From NCBI GenBank assembly GCA_002101205.1, contig LWTM01000074.1, positions 52,320-116,319 on the forward strand: a stretch of 64,000 nt of DNA, written 5' to 3'. A program made the translations under genes and the position numbers. The stretch's first letter is position 1; each line of letters begins with the position of its first letter. This DNA is from Cycloclasticus sp. symbiont of Poecilosclerida sp. N (GTDB lineage: Bacteria > Pseudomonadota > Gammaproteobacteria > Methylococcales > Cycloclasticaceae). The notes under the pieces are model-generated. The model was not told the DNA's origin and ran no database searches. It saw only the letters and a list, made by a program, of their open reading frames with translations. Below are positions 40,033 through 50,839 of this stretch, one piece after another.

Positions 40033-42386
40033 GCAAGCAGTGTTGTGACACGGGCACGCCGGTGCCACAAACAGGCCACAGCCCGGTTGTTGCCGTCATC
40101 GGCAATCCAAATTGTGGCAAGTCAACCTTATTTAATGCCATTACTGGGATTAAGCAAAAAACCGGAAATTGGCCCGGTGTCACGGTTGATCGTCGAGAAG
40201 GTGTTGCAAAGATTCAAGAACAAAAGGTCATCCTTGTCGACTTGCCCGGCGTTTATGCATTAGATAGCGACCAAGAGGCATTAGACGAACAAATAGCACG
40301 ACAGTACATATTATCCGGCGAGGCGGATGCTTTACTTATTGTTGCCGACGCATCTAACCTTGAGCGAAGCTTGTTTTTAACAAGCCAGCTATTAGAAACG
40401 GGCATGCCCGCCGTTTTAGCGCTTAACATGATGGACGTTGCCAAATCTAGAGGTATAGATATAAACATTACCCGCCTATCCAACGAATTAGGCTGTCCTG
40501 TTGTTGCCGTCATGGCGCGGCAAAGAAAAGGCATCGAAAGCTTGCTTGACGCGACCTTAGAGGTGTTACGAGGCAAACCGCGCAAGTGCTTAAGCATAGA
40601 CTATCCTGAGCTTATTAACGCGGCGATTAATGAAATCACCCCGACCCTTACTAGTGACCAAAACCCGCATTTTATTCAACAATGGCACGCTTTACAGTGC
40701 TTAGAAAGTTACTTCTCGCCAGCCACCACAGACGAGACAAAAAACAGTTGCTTACGATTACAAAAACACATTAAGGACGAAACAGGAGAAGATGCCGACA
40801 CCTTAATTGCAGCCACGCGTTATGAGTTTGCACATCGTTTAACAACAAGCGTCGTTGATCAAGCTAAAAGCACAAAGCAAACATGGTCTGACCACATAGA
40901 CAAAGCCGTCTTACATGATTATTTTGGTCTGCCTATTTTCTTCTTTGCCATCTATCTGATGTTCAGCATCACCATTAATTTTGGTGGCGCACTGATTGAC
41001 GCCTTCGATATCATCGCGGGCGCTTTATTTGTCGATGGCCTAAAAATTCAGTTACAAAACCTAGGCTTTGCTAGCTGGTTTCAAGTGCTTTTGGCAGATG
41101 GCGTTGGTGGGGGCATTCAAGTCGTAGCGACCTTTATACCGATTATTGCCACCTTGTATTTCTGCCTATCCATTCTCGAGGATTCAGGCTATATGGCGCG
41201 CGCAGCGTTTGTTATGGACCGGTTTATGCGCAAGCTCGGATTGCCAGGCAAAGCCTTTGTGCCCTTAATTGTTGGCTTTGGCTGCAACGTTCCATCGATT
41301 ATGGCCACTCGGACATTAGAGAAACAACGAGACCGGATCATGACCGTCATGATGGCGCCCTTTATGTCGTGCGGCGCCCGATTGTCGGTCTACGCCTTAT
41401 TCGCCGCCGCTTTTTTTCCGCAATCAGGCCAAAACATTGTTTTCCTACTGTATCTGCTGGGTATTGGCGCGGCCATATTCACCGCGTTACTACTTAAAAG
41501 CAGCGTGCTTGACGGGAAGTCCGATGGCTTCTTAATCGATCTTCCTCCTTATCACCGCCCGGCCATTAAAAGCTTATTCATACATACATGGGAACGACTT
41601 AAGGGTTTTGTTTTGGAAGCAGGTAAATTTATTGTCATGATGGTTATGGTGATTAATATTCTGAACTCTGTCGGTACAGATGGAAGCTTTGGCAATGAGA
41701 ACAGTTCTAAATCAGTGCTCAGCGAAGCCAGTAAGACCTTTACCTTTGCTTTTGAACCGATGGGGATTCAGCAAGAAAACTGGCCGGCGATTGTCGGTAT
41801 TTTCAGTGGTTTGTTGGCGAAAGAAGTCGTTGTTGGAACACTCGATGCGGTGTATTCAAATTTAGAGGGAGATGTGAACGACGATGAAGAAAGCTTTAGC
41901 CTTAGCGGAAAGTTCTCAGAAGCTTTCGCCGTAAGCCGCGAAAACCTGAGCGATGCTTTCGACAACATAGGCGACCCGTTGGGTTTACGTACATTAGACG
42001 CCAACGCCGACATCGAAAAAGCGGCCATAGAACAGAACGTTAATCATGCGCTTTTTGGCACCTTAGTTAAATATTTTGACGGCAAAATTGGGGCCTTTAG
42101 CTATTTGTTATTTATTCTTTTATACGTGCCCTGCGTTGCGGCGATCGCCGCTGTGAAACGTGAAACAGGGACCCGCTGGGCGCTGTTTTCGGTGTTTTGG
42201 AGCTTGTATCTAGCCTACAGCATGGCCACGTCTTTTTACCAACTTGCTACCTTCTTTGAGCATCCGACCCAAAGCCTAATATGGGTGAGCATCTTTACTG
42301 TTGGTTTTATCGGCATTTGGTTAACATTACGGCAAATGGGTCAAAAACTACTGGCCATAAACCCAGCCATAACACCAAGCGCATGA
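40029..42386 (+). CDS. feoB: FeoB ferrous iron transporter
   Basis: 785 aa. The N-terminal G-domain has GNPNCGKSTLFNAITG (G1), DLPGVYAL (G3) and LNMMDVAK (G4). The NGI helical part follows to ~280, then two Gate motifs (LGLPGKAFVPLIVGFGCNVPSIMATRTLE and SCGARLSVYALFAAAFF) among 8-11 membrane helices. Cys in the GCNVP segment is the proposed iron gate. It imports Fe2+ across the inner membrane. FeoA precedes by a 4-base overlap and FeoC follows by a 4-base overlap. Confidence 0.96.
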   Translation: MSKQCCDTGTPVPQTGHSPVVAVIGNPNCGKSTLFNAITGIKQKTGNWPGVTVDRREGVAKIQEQKVILVDLPGVYALDSDQEALDEQIARQYILSGEADALLIVADASNLERSLFLTSQLLETGMPAVLALNMMDVAKSRGIDINITRLSNELGCPVVAVMARQRKGIESLLDATLEVLRGKPRKCLSIDYPELINAAINEITPTLTSDQNPHFIQQWHALQCLESYFSPATTDETKNSCLRLQKHIKDETGEDADTLIAATRYEFAHRLTTSVVDQAKSTKQTWSDHIDKAVLHDYFGLPIFFFAIYLMFSITINFGGALIDAFDIIAGALFVDGLKIQLQNLGFASWFQVLLADGVGGGIQVVATFIPIIATLYFCLSILEDSGYMARAAFVMDRFMRKLGLPGKAFVPLIVGFGCNVPSIMATRTLEKQRDRIMTVMMAPFMSCGARLSVYALFAAAFFPQSGQNIVFLLYLLGIGAAIFTALLLKSSVLDGKSDGFLIDLPPYHRPAIKSLFIHTWERLKGFVLEAGKFIVMMVMVINILNSVGTDGSFGNENSSKSVLSEASKTFTFAFEPMGIQQENWPAIVGIFSGLLAKEVVVGTLDAVYSNLEGDVNDDEESFSLSGKFSEAFAVSRENLSDAFDNIGDPLGLRTLDANADIEKAAIEQNVNHALFGTLVKYFDGKIGAFSYLLFILLYVPCVAAIAAVKRETGTRWALFSVFWSLYLAYSMATSFYQLATFFEHPTQSLIWVSIFTVGFIGIWLTLRQMGQKLLAINPAITPSA

Positions 42387-42604
42387 TTTTATTAAAAATC
42401 AGAGACCACCTAAAGACAGCCGGCACCGCGCCTGTTCGCGATATTGCGCTGCACTTTAAGATCTCCCAAGAAGACGCAACATCAATGCTTGAGCACTGGG
42501 TTAAAAAAGGTTACGCAAAGAGACTTCCTGCGGGCTCACTTTGTCAAGGCGGCTGTAGGCGTTGTGACCCGGGCACAATAGATGTTTATGCGTGGAATCA
42601 TTAA
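42383..42604 (+). CDS. feoC: FeoC-like Fe-S regulator
   Basis: 73 aa: MILLKIRDHLKTAGTAPVRDIALHFKISQEDATSMLEHWVKKGYAKRL is a winged-helix, and LCQGGCRRC is the cysteine-rich loop that carries a cluster in FeoC. FeoC protects or regulates FeoB. The ATG overlaps the FeoB TGA. The start is chosen because longer frames run through feoB. Confidence 0.85.
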   Translation: MILLKIRDHLKTAGTAPVRDIALHFKISQEDATSMLEHWVKKGYAKRLPAGSLCQGGCRRCDPGTIDVYAWNH

Positions 42605-42961
42605 AAACCAACGGTCGTTTCGCCGTGAGACCGCAGCATTTAAAGCCGCTTCGATGGTTATCTTGGCCAGCAACGGGCTAAGGTTGTTCAGCCCATTCTC
42701 GGTTTTAATGCCTTTCGCCGCTTTTCGTGCAAAGGCTTCTATTTTTTTCTGTCCATTTTTCCTATCCCCAGGCTTGGGGTTAATGATGGCGTTTACACAA
42801 GTTAATTTACCGTCTTGTAGCGCGAGATAAATGCACAAGCGAGTTGAATCCGCGAACCGATTAGCTCACAACGATCGATTTTATTCCTGATTTCAGCGTT
42901 TAACACTGCTTTTTGACACGTTTGCCTCGCAGAACTTAGCTCCGGCAACCGCAGAGCGTTA
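42605..42961. other. Region of unclear content after feoC
   Basis: The minus strand has an unbroken frame (42536-42838, 100 codons with DGKLTCVNAIINPKPGDRKNGQKKIEAFARKAAKG). It has no partner and no family I recognise, and its 3' part overlaps feoC. It may be the N-terminal relic of another mobile element, since IS material follows. I do not call it a gene. Confidence 0.35.
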
Positions 42962-43645
42962 AAAACGTTGAGGTCTATAACAACGTATGTCAAAAAAGTT
43001 AAAAATTGCCGCTTGGCAATCAGGCACTTCCGCCATGTTAAAAAGCGTGCTAAAGCTAAAAAAGCACTAACAAGGCTTAGGACGATTGCCAATAAGCTGA
43101 TGAGGGAATTACAGCGCAAACGGCCTACACATTTATTGTTTGAGACGTACCAAAAAGACTTTTTGTTCTATCAAAGAGTGCTAGCCCAGCAACCTAAGGA
43201 CAAAGGCAAAATCTACTGACTGCATGAGCCTAATGTTTATGTCATTGCCAAAGGCAAGGATCATAAACAATATGAATACGGCAACAAAAGACCCATTGTC
43301 TCTACCAAAGACAATAACACTATTGTGGGAGTGGTTAGTCATGACAAAAGCAGTCATGATTCAAAAACCTTAGATAGAGCCATTGCTCACGGTAATAGTA
43401 ATCGCACAAAGCCTATCCTTAGGCACCTTAAGTCAGACTTTAGATTATCCAGAAACCGGCTTAAAGGGCAAATTGGCGATGAAATTAATGTGCTGATGGC
43501 GGCCTGTGCCTGGATTTTGAAAAAGTGGTTAGCAATAGCCGATATTTTTTTGTTGTAATGTGTAAAGGGCTAAAATCAAATAGAATTTAGCCGTTTTTAA
43601 GCTGATAGGGGTGGCTTTTGGTTTGGGTTTTTAAGGGTTAACTAA
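42962..43645 (+). mobile_element. IS5-type (IS5/ISL2-like) remnant copy
   Basis: The plus strand has the second half of a transposase in two pieces: RHFRHVKKRAKAKKALTRLRTIANKLMRELQRKRPTHLLFETYQKDFLFYQRVLAQQPKDKGKIY (42968-43219), a stop, then LHEPNVYVIAKGKDHKQYEYGNKRPIVSTKDNNTIVGVVSHDKSSHDSKTLDRAIAHG and GDEINVLMAACAWILKKW (to 43558). The final ~100 bases (43545-43645) are repeated at 45125-45225. The N-terminal half is missing, so it is dead. Confidence 0.72.
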
Positions 43646-43680
43646 TTAATATTTGACGGCATAGTCTCTAGTTTTGCTTT

Positions 43681-43956
43681 TTAATAGATACGAACCTCAA
43701 TGTTTTTCCCTAATGAGCTTGCAAATTTTTCAAGTGTAGAAAGTTTTACATCTTCTGCATGGTTTTCAATTCTTGAGATAGCTGATTTTTTTGTACTTAA
43801 TCGAATTGCCAGTTCCTCTTGGGTTATACCCGCATTTTCTCTTGCTTCTTTCAGCAGAAGTCCAATTTTGAAAGATTGATAACCCTCATCAAAGTTTAAA
43901 GAAAAGCTTTCATCAGATTCTTTCCTTTTATTAATATACTTTTTTAAATCACTCAT
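43681..43956 (-). CDS. XRE-family antitoxin, HigA-like
   Basis: 91 aa with an N-terminal charged segment and an HTH at ~34-75 (EARENAGITQEELAIRLSTKKSAISRIEN). It lies 12 bases downstream of the toxin gene in the same direction. That toxin-before-antitoxin order is typical of HigBA modules and differs from RelBE. It probably represses its own operon. Confidence 0.85.
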   Translation of the reverse strand: MSDLKKYINKRKESDESFSLNFDEGYQSFKIGLLLKEARENAGITQEELAIRLSTKKSAISRIENHAEDVKLSTLEKFASSLGKNIEVRIY

Positions 43957-43968
43957 TAGTATTCCTCT

Positions 43969-44301
43969 CTAGATAATCTTGTTTTCGTTGTTCCGAGAGA
44001 ATAATTTCAGATCTAGGTGTCTTTTGTGTTTTTTTTGAAAGCCATTTGTTAGCACAATAAAGCGTCCTTGATTAAAGAACCCTAAAAACCTGAAAAGATT
44101 ACTTCCCATTTGTACTCGAACTTCCCAAATATCTTTGGTATTTACAAGTTTCTTGAGATATGTTGTTGGAACTTGTTCCAGTTCCTCAACCACTTGCATG
44201 ACCCAAGCTACTTTTTGAGCTTGTTTGCTATCCAAAGTATCAAGAAAAATTTCTACTGGGCATTCATCAGATTCAGTTCTATAAAATAATATTTCTCTCA
44301 T
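43969..44301 (-). CDS. HigB/phage Gp49-like toxin
   Basis: 110 aa of the Gp49-like RelE superfamily: EILFYRTESDECPVEIFLDTLDSKQAQKVAWVMQVVEEL... LVNTKDIWEVRVQMGSNLFRFLGFFNQGRFIVLTNGFQKKHKRHLDL. The conserved R-V-x-x-x-x-x-x-F-R-F-L-G-F and F-x-K-K motifs are present. The expected activity is ribosome-dependent mRNA cleavage. A 5' leader with short inverted TAGGTTAACCTA-like repeats lies at 44310-44330. Confidence 0.85.
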   Translation of the reverse strand: MREILFYRTESDECPVEIFLDTLDSKQAQKVAWVMQVVEELEQVPTTYLKKLVNTKDIWEVRVQMGSNLFRFLGFFNQGRFIVLTNGFQKKHKRHLDLKLFSRNNENKII

Positions 44302-44758
44302 ACAAGAAAGGTTAACCTATAGGTTAACCTGTTTCAAGCTGAGGGTTTTCTTTTTAGAATAACGCCCAGCGCACATGAAGCCAACGGCTCTACTGTTGGT
44401 TTTCAGGTGGAGCGTTTGGTTCTGCTTTTAGAAAGAATGATCAATTCTGGGCACTTTCATTATAGCGTTAGCGGTAAATTTTGATTTACAACCATGATGC
44501 ACACGAGGTCTGCTGACGGAATTGTAGCCCGGCTTACCTCAATATTCGTGGGGGCCGTTGGCAGGACGAAGATACTCCCATCCATGTTTTTTGAGTATTT
44601 TCTTTACCGATTTTTCATACCCATTCGTGCAAGAACGATATGATTTTTAAAAACAACATCCGCCGAGGTCTTATGCAACTTCTTATTGTTATCCATAAAC
44701 AACAAGTTTGGAATAGCCTCTTCGACTTGAAGCCGTTGATGAATGGCTTCCATGAGTG

Positions 44759-44952
44759 CACATTGTCATTAGTAACTTTAAAAGTTCTCTGCCGGGAACC
44801 TATCATGGTGTATCAGGACAGTATATGCAGGAATACTTGGATGAGTTTTGTTATCGACTAAATCGTCGCTTTTGGGAGGAACAAATTCCCAATCGTTTAT
44901 TAAGAATTTGTATTGATCTCAAACCGGTTTTTCTTAAACCTGTGGTTTGTTA
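44759..44952 (+). pseudogene. IS1595-family transposase C-terminus relic
   Basis: HIVISNFKSSLPGTYHGVSGQYMQEYLDEFCYRLNRRFWEEQIPNRLLRICID is the C-terminal end of an IS1595-family transposase of a different subgroup from the one at 654-1166 (H-x-x-I-S-N-x-K-x(4)-G-T-x-H-G-V-S-x-x-x-L-Q-x-Y-L-D-E-F). The upstream region 44340-44758 has no recognisable frame. Confidence 0.65.
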
Positions 44953-44962
44953 ATAGCCATGT

Positions 44963-45225
44963 AACATTATTGTGGGCGTGGTTAGTCATGACAAAAACAG
45001 TCATAATTCAAAAACCTTAGATAGAGCCATTGCTCACGGTCATAGTAATCGCACAAAGCCTATCAAGCCGGCCGTATGCGAGAGAAGCTATGTTGGCGCT
45101 ATTTTTCTCATAACAAATTATTGGTTTTTTGTTGCAATGTGTAGAGGGCTAAAATCAAATAGAATTTAGCCGTTTTAAGCTGAGAGGGGTGGTTTTTGGT
45201 TTGGGTTTTTAAGGGTTGACTACAT
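44963..45225 (+). mobile_element. IS5-type remnant, short second copy
   Basis: IVGVVSHDKNSHNSKTLDRAIAHGHSNRTKPI (~44970-45065) repeats the transposase segment at ~43320-43415. The tail 45125-45225 repeats 43545-43645. A deletion removed the piece between. It lies about 650 bases right of the HigBA pair and about 70 bases before katA. Confidence 0.7.
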
Positions 45226-45295
45226 GATCAATTTTACTAACGCCTTGATTTCTATTATCGTAGCTACTGTCAATTTTAAATAATGAGGCAAAGAG

Positions 45296-46741
45296 ATGAA
45301 AAAGAAACTTACCACAAGTGCCGGTTGCCCTGTATCAGACAATCAAAACGTTATGACGGCGGGCCCGCGAGGCCCTCAATTGTTACAAGACATTTGGTTT
45401 CTGGAAAAACTAGCACATTTTGACCGGGAGGTAATACCAGAGCGGCGAATGCACGCAAAAGGCTCGGGAGCATATGGAACATTCACGGTAACTCACGACA
45501 TTAGCAAATATACAAAAGCAAAAATATTTTCTGAAATTGGCAAGCAAACCGAGTTATTCACTAGATTTACAACCGTTGCGGGGGAGCGTGGCGCTGCCGA
45601 TGCTGAACGAGATATTCGAGGCTTTGCTATTAAGTTTTATACAGAAGAAGGCAATTGGGATATGGTTGGTAACAACACGCCCGTATTCTTTTTACGTGAC
45701 CCACTAAAATTCCCCGACCTCAATCACGCCGTAAAACGCGATCCACGCACGAATATGCGTAGTGCTCAAAACAATTGGGATTTTTGGACGTCTTTACCGG
45801 AGGCTTTGCATCAGATAACTATCGTAATGAGTGATAGGGGCCTTCCCTCGACGTATCGGCACATGCATGGTTTTGGTAGCCATACCTTCAGCATGATCAA
45901 CGCTGATAATGAACGCGTTTGGGTTAAATTCCACTTTAAATCAAATCAGGGGATTGAAAACTTAACCGACCAAGAAGCAGAAGTTGTTGTCGGCAAAGAC
46001 CGTGAAAGCCATCAAGCGGACTTATATAACTCAATTGAGGAGGGAAACAATCCTTCATGGGTTTTAAAAATTCAAGTCATGACAGAGGAGCAAGCAGAAA
46101 ACTCGCCATATAATCCTTTTGACCTTACTAAAGTCTGGCTACACAGCGATTACCCTTTAATCGAAGTAGGCGTAATGGAGCTCAATAGAAACCCTGAAAA
46201 TTTCTTTGCAGAAGTTGAGCAGTCAGCATTTAATCCGGCAAATGTTGTTCCAGGCATCGGCTTCTCTCCAGATAAAATGCTGCAAGGTCGTTTATTTGCT
46301 TACGGTGATGCCCAGCGTTATCGGTTGGGAGTAAACCACCAGCACATCCCTGTGAACGCACCTCGTTGTCCTGTTCATAGCTACCACCGGGATGGGGCTA
46401 TGCGTGTGGACGGTAACTTTGGCAGTACTATTGGTTATGAACCAAACAATAAAGGTGAATGGCAGGAGCAACCAAATTATTCTGAGCCCCCACTGCGTTT
46501 ATCTGGTGAGGCAACGCATTGGGACCACCGTGAAGATGATGACTATTATTCACAACCTGGCGGTTTGTTTAGATTAATGAATGCTGAACAACAACAGGCT
46601 TTATTTAATAATACCGCGGGTTCTGTTGGTGGTGCATCCGTTGATATTCAGAAACGACATATTAGTAACTGCTTAAAGGCTGACCCGGCTTATGGTGCGG
46701 GTGTAGCGAAGGCTCTTGGTCTATCTTTAGATGATATTTGA
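45296..46741 (+). CDS. katA: Catalase (small-subunit, clade 3)
   Basis: 481 aa haem catalase. The distal His is in [21 protein letters not shown], the Asn is in [15 protein letters not shown], and the proximal Tyr region is [23 protein letters not shown]. It disproportionates H2O2. The size is typical of the small-subunit form. It has an AGGCAAAGAG leader ribosome region and no obvious OxyR site seen by eye. The native 5' context may have been altered by the IS remnant ending 70 bases upstream. Confidence 0.95.
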   Translation: MKKKLTTSAGCPVSDNQNVMTAGPRGPQLLQDIWFLEKLAHFDREVIPERRMHAKGSGAYGTFTVTHDISKYTKAKIFSEIGKQTELFTRFTTVAGERGAADAERDIRGFAIKFYTEEGNWDMVGNNTPVFFLRDPLKFPDLNHAVKRDPRTNMRSAQNNWDFWTSLPEALHQITIVMSDRGLPSTYRHMHGFGSHTFSMINADNERVWVKFHFKSNQGIENLTDQEAEVVVGKDRESHQADLYNSIEEGNNPSWVLKIQVMTEEQAENSPYNPFDLTKVWLHSDYPLIEVGVMELNRNPENFFAEVEQSAFNPANVVPGIGFSPDKMLQGRLFAYGDAQRYRLGVNHQHIPVNAPRCPVHSYHRDGAMRVDGNFGSTIGYEPNNKGEWQEQPNYSEPPLRLSGEATHWDHREDDDYYSQPGGLFRLMNAEQQQALFNNTAGSVGGASVDIQKRHISNCLKADPAYGAGVAKALGLSLDDI

Positions 46742-47071
46742 GCATAAAAAGCCGAATAACCACGTGCACTCGGATAGCAAGACACCGAACATCTGCGATG
46801 CCAAAATTAAGAAAACAGTAGAGAAAGCAAAAAAAAGATGTCAATGAATCAGACGCGGGGTTCAAAGAGAGGAGAGACCTTGAGATGTAAACCGCGGGTA
46901 GCCTGTGAGTCGTTGACTAAATACAGGAGACGAGCCAATGCAGATAAGAAGCCTGTGAACACTCGCTGCCGCAGGTGGAAAATAGCGGGTGTCGCCAGTG
47001 CCCGCGTGATTGATAAACTAATGAAATCATGGTGCCCATCGTTATGAAAAGTATCCGTGTGAGTCGGGTCG

Positions 47072-47206
47072 CTCAGTTAAGTACTGATTGCCGACGGTAA
47101 GACACAGAGGAACAGCTTTTGGGCTCAATCTCTTTGCCATATCCGCCGCATCGGTTAAAGATGAGGCCTAAAAAAGCGTATAGGTGTTTTTGAAATGCTG
47201 ATTAGT
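47072..47206 (+). repeat. Dispersed intergenic repeat, copy B
   Basis: CTCAGTTAAGTACTGATTGC followed by GAGGAACAGCTTTTGGGCTC, TCTCTTTGCCATA, GCATCGGTTAAAGATG and TGAAATGCTGATTAG aligns with copies A and C. The remaining katA-glyQ gap (46742-47071) has a 69-codon Arg/Lys-rich frame (46838-47047) that looks incidental. Confidence 0.65.
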
Positions 47207-47300
47207 CCCTGTCTGGGGATTTGGGGGAATAAGCTTTTAATGATATATGCGACCGTATTAGATATACTTCTTGCTTGTTTAAATAACCCTCAACTTTAGC

Positions 47301-48218
47301 GTGTCAAAACCCAAACATGACCTCTTTACATTCCAGGGCCTTATCTTTGCTTTGCAAGAATATTGGGCTGATCGGGGATGCGTTATTCTTCAGCCGCTTG
47401 ACCTTGAAGTAGGTGCGGGTACTTTCCACCCAGCCACTTTTTTACGCGCCATTGGCCCTGAGCCTTGGGCTACGGCTTATGTTCAGCCTTCTCGCCGCCC
47501 AACGGATGGCCGTTTTGGTGAGAACCCGAATCGCTTGCAGCACTATTATCAATTTCAAGTGTTGATCAAGCCGTCGCCTATCGACATTCAAGACCTATAC
47601 CTAGATTCACTCAAACACTTGGGCATTGATACCCTCGAACACGACGTTCGTTTTGTTGAGGACAACTGGGAATCACCCACGCTTGGCGCGTGGGGATTGG
47701 GTTGGGAAGTTTGGCTTAACGGCATGGAAGTGACGCAATTCACTTACTTCCAACAAGTGGGCGGTTTAGATTGCCGGCCTGTCAGTGGTGAAATTACGTA
47801 TGGACTTGAACGTATCGCTATGTACATTCAAGGCGTGGAAAGTGTTTATGACTTGGTTTGGGCGAACACCAAAAACGGCACGGTGACTTACCGCGACGTA
47901 TTTCACCAAAACGAGGTAGAACAATCAGCTTATAACTTTGATCATGCCAATACCGACGTGATGTTTAAGCAATTCGATGACTGTGAAAAGGCCTGCAACT
48001 TACTAATTGAACAAAGCCTAGCGTTGCCAGCATACGAGCAAGTTTTGAAAGCATCCCATATATTCAATTTATTGGATGCCCGACACGCTATTTCAGTCAC
48101 TGAGCGCCAGCGCTTTATTTTACGCGTTCGCAGCTTATCAAAAATGGTTGCTGAAACGTACTTTACCTCGCGTGAAGAGCTTGGATTCCCCCTGTTAAAT
48201 ACGGGGGGAGAATTATGA
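47301..48218 (+). CDS. glyQ: Glycyl-tRNA synthetase alpha subunit
   Basis: 305 aa class II catalytic subunit. [78 protein letters not shown] is the GlyQ signature, including motif 2 Arg residues. GTG start. The stop overlaps glyS by 4 bases, the standard bacterial alpha2beta2 gene pair. Confidence 0.97.
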   Translation: MSKPKHDLFTFQGLIFALQEYWADRGCVILQPLDLEVGAGTFHPATFLRAIGPEPWATAYVQPSRRPTDGRFGENPNRLQHYYQFQVLIKPSPIDIQDLYLDSLKHLGIDTLEHDVRFVEDNWESPTLGAWGLGWEVWLNGMEVTQFTYFQQVGGLDCRPVSGEITYGLERIAMYIQGVESVYDLVWANTKNGTVTYRDVFHQNEVEQSAYNFDHANTDVMFKQFDDCEKACNLLIEQSLALPAYEQVLKASHIFNLLDARHAISVTERQRFILRVRSLSKMVAETYFTSREELGFPLLNTGGEL

Positions 48219-50281
48219 GCGTTACAAAAGATTTGTTGTTTGAATTAGGCTGCGAAGAACTGCCGCCTACGGCGCTAAAAATTCTGCGAGACAGCCTGCT
48301 CAGCGGCGTTTGTGCGGGTTTGAATGGAGCGAATTTAAACACAGGAAAACCCCACGCATTCGCCACCCCTCGCCGCCTTGCTGTTTGGATTGAGGCGGTG
48401 GAAACCACCCAGGCCGACGAGTTGGTTGAAAAACGAGGCCCGGCTATTGCAGCCGCCTATGATAAAGAAGGAAACCCCAGTAAAGCCGGTTTAGGTTTTG
48501 CCCGCGGCTGCGGCGTTGAATTTAACGAACTTGAAACGCTAAAAACCGACAAAGGCGATTACTTATCGTATAAAAAACGCGAAAAAGGACAAACCGCTGA
48601 AGCCCTTATTCCTGCGATTATTGAAACCGCCTTGAACCGTCTACCTATAGCAAAAAGGATGCGCTGGGGCCGTTCAGATAACGCCTTTGTCCGCCCCGTC
48701 CATTGGGTCGTTTTAATGCTGGGTAACGACGTTATAAAAAGCCGATTCTTTGGCATCAATGCGTCTAACACCAGCGTCGGCCACCGGTTTCATGCGCCCG
48801 AAACCTTTACAATTACTACACCTAGTGCCTATAGCGCCCAATTAAGTCGCGCGCACGTTATTGCTAGTTTTGAAGAGCGCCAATCACTGATCGAAAAGCA
48901 AGCGATACAAGCCGCCGGGGCTGTTAACGGAGAAGCCTGTATGGACGCTGACTTACTGGATGAAATAACCGCGTTAGTTGAATTCCCAGTGGCTGTTACC
49001 GGCCGTTTTGATGAGCACTTTTTAGCCTTACCGAAAGAAGTGTTGATTACAACGATGCAAATCAATCAAAAGTACTTCCCTGTGCTTGACGCAAATGGCT
49101 CTTTATTGCCCTACTTCATCACCATAAGCAATATTCAAAGCAGCAACCCCGCGTCTGTTAGCCACGGTAACGAACGCGTTATCAGCCCGCGACTTTCTGA
49201 TGCCGAATTTTTCTGGCGACAAGACATGAAAAGTACTTTAGCCGACCGCGTAGCGTCTTTAGACCACGTTGTGTTTCAGCATAAGCTGGGGTCAGTGGGT
49301 GCTAAAACGCGCCGCGTCGAAACCTTATCGATAGAGCTTGCGAATCAACTGGGGTGCGATGCAACATTAGCATCACGCGCCGCTTTGCTGAGTAAGGCAG
49401 ATTTAGTCACCAATATGGTCGGCGAATTTGCTAGCTTACAAGGTGTTATTGGTCGCTACTATGCCATCGAAAACGGAGAAGCTAGTGAGGTCGCAATGGC
49501 AATACAAGAGCAGTACTTACCCAAGCAGGCGGGCGGCGACTTACCCGTTAGCAAAACCGGTCAAATTCTTGCCCTCTCCGATAAACTTGATACCGTCGTT
49601 GGCATCTTTAGCGTTGGTCTCATACCAACAGGTGACAAGGACCCTTTTGCACTTCGGCGCGCTTCTTTGGGCATCCTGAGAGTACTTATTGAACACGGTA
49701 TTCAAGTGGATCTGAAAAGTCTCATTTCGCTCTCATGCAGGCAGTTTAGCCATGATTTCGACGAAGACAACACCAAAAAACAAGTTTTAAGCTTTATTTT
49801 GGAACGCCTGAGAGGTTATTGTTTGGCTAATGGTTTTAGTTCAAATCAGTTTGCGGCGGTTACATCCATTGCTTGTACTGAGCCCGTTGATTTTATAAAC
49901 CGCCTTCGCGCGGTGAAAGAGTTTTCTCTGCTAGAAGAAGCATCAAGCCTCGGTGAAGCTAACAAGCGGATTCAGAATTTATTAAAGAAAGCCCCGGCCG
50001 ATATCTCTAAGCACTTTGACGCCGCTATTTTAGCCGACACGCAAGAAGTCGAGCTTTACCAAAAGCTACTAGCTGTCGAAGAACAAATCAACCCGCTTCT
50101 TAGGCAACACAAATACACAGAGGCTCTTAAGGCTTTGTCCACACTCAAAGAGCCTATTGACGCTTTCTTTGAGCACGTCTTTATCATGGCGGATGATGAA
50201 AAAGTTAAAAGCACGCGCCTTGCCTTGCTTTCAAAGATTCGCACCAATTTTATAAAAATTGCCGATGTTTCAATGATCTGA
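48215..50281 (+). CDS. glyS: Glycyl-tRNA synthetase beta subunit
   Basis: 688 aa, starting [23 protein letters not shown] and containing [34 protein letters not shown] and the HD-domain-like [26 protein letters not shown]. It binds tRNA(Gly) and completes the GlyQS enzyme. It is coupled to glyQ by a 4-base overlap. gmhB begins 6 bases after its stop. Confidence 0.96.
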   Translation: MSVTKDLLFELGCEELPPTALKILRDSLLSGVCAGLNGANLNTGKPHAFATPRRLAVWIEAVETTQADELVEKRGPAIAAAYDKEGNPSKAGLGFARGCGVEFNELETLKTDKGDYLSYKKREKGQTAEALIPAIIETALNRLPIAKRMRWGRSDNAFVRPVHWVVLMLGNDVIKSRFFGINASNTSVGHRFHAPETFTITTPSAYSAQLSRAHVIASFEERQSLIEKQAIQAAGAVNGEACMDADLLDEITALVEFPVAVTGRFDEHFLALPKEVLITTMQINQKYFPVLDANGSLLPYFITISNIQSSNPASVSHGNERVISPRLSDAEFFWRQDMKSTLADRVASLDHVVFQHKLGSVGAKTRRVETLSIELANQLGCDATLASRAALLSKADLVTNMVGEFASLQGVIGRYYAIENGEASEVAMAIQEQYLPKQAGGDLPVSKTGQILALSDKLDTVVGIFSVGLIPTGDKDPFALRRASLGILRVLIEHGIQVDLKSLISLSCRQFSHDFDEDNTKKQVLSFILERLRGYCLANGFSSNQFAAVTSIACTEPVDFINRLRAVKEFSLLEEASSLGEANKRIQNLLKKAPADISKHFDAAILADTQEVELYQKLLAVEEQINPLLRQHKYTEALKALSTLKEPIDAFFEHVFIMADDEKVKSTRLALLSKIRTNFIKIADVSMI

Positions 50282-50287
50282 TTTTTT

Positions 50288-50839
50288 ATGAGTGGCAGTG
50301 AAATAAAGCGTTCGGATATCATTTTAGACAGGGACGGCGTTATCAACCTTGATAGTGACGCTTATGTAAAAAGTGCCGATGAATGGCTGCCAATAAACAG
50401 TAGTATTCAAGCGATTGCGCAATTACATAAAGCGGGGCATCGAGTTTTTATTGCCACGAACCAATCTGGCGTTGGGCGAGGCTATTTCACGCTTGACATA
50501 CTCAATGAGATACACCAAAAAATGCTCTCCCTTATTCATGAAGTTGGTGGTGAAGTTGTTGATATCGCCTTTTGTCCTCATAGCCCGGACGATGGCTGCG
50601 CGTGCCGCAAACCTAAAGCCGGGTTACTAAAAATTTTGGCGCGAGACAATCGCATCGACTTGGCTAATGCCATCGTGATTGGTGATAGCTTGCGAGACTT
50701 GCAGGCGGCTGATAAAGTAGGCGCGACAGCCTTCCTTGTTTTAACAGGCAAGGGGAAAAGAACTCAACGCGACAACACAACGCTTGCTTATCCCATTTTC
50801 AAAAACCTTTATGACGCAAGCCAAGCCATCCTCGCATAA
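50288..50839 (+). CDS. gmhB: D-glycero-D-manno-heptose 1,7-bisphosphate 7-phosphatase
   Basis: 183 aa HAD phosphatase. IILDRDGVINLDSDAYVKSADEW holds the catalytic DxD, FIATNQSGVGRGYF the Thr motif, CPHSPDDGCACRKPKAGLL the zinc-binding Cys/His motif and the Lys, and VIGDSLRDLQAA the acidic motif. It acts in ADP-heptose synthesis for the LPS inner core. The next gene overlaps its 3' end. Confidence 0.93.
   Translation: MSGSEIKRSDIILDRDGVINLDSDAYVKSADEWLPINSSIQAIAQLHKAGHRVFIATNQSGVGRGYFTLDILNEIHQKMLSLIHEVGGEVVDIAFCPHSPDDGCACRKPKAGLLKILARDNRIDLANAIVIGDSLRDLQAADKVGATAFLVLTGKGKRTQRDNTTLAYPIFKNLYDASQAILA

Noticed and set aside
42155..42170. GTGAAACGTGAAAC in feoB as a third parS
   Set aside because: It lacks the palindrome (no TTTCAC half), so it does not match the parS consensus.
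42536..42838. 100-codon minus-strand frame after feoC
   Set aside because: It overlaps feoC antisense, has no ribosome site, and has no recognised family. It is noted only as a region of unclear content.
46838..47047. 69-codon Arg/Lys-rich frame after katA
   Set aside because: No family recognised, and it runs into the dispersed repeat. It is probably incidental.
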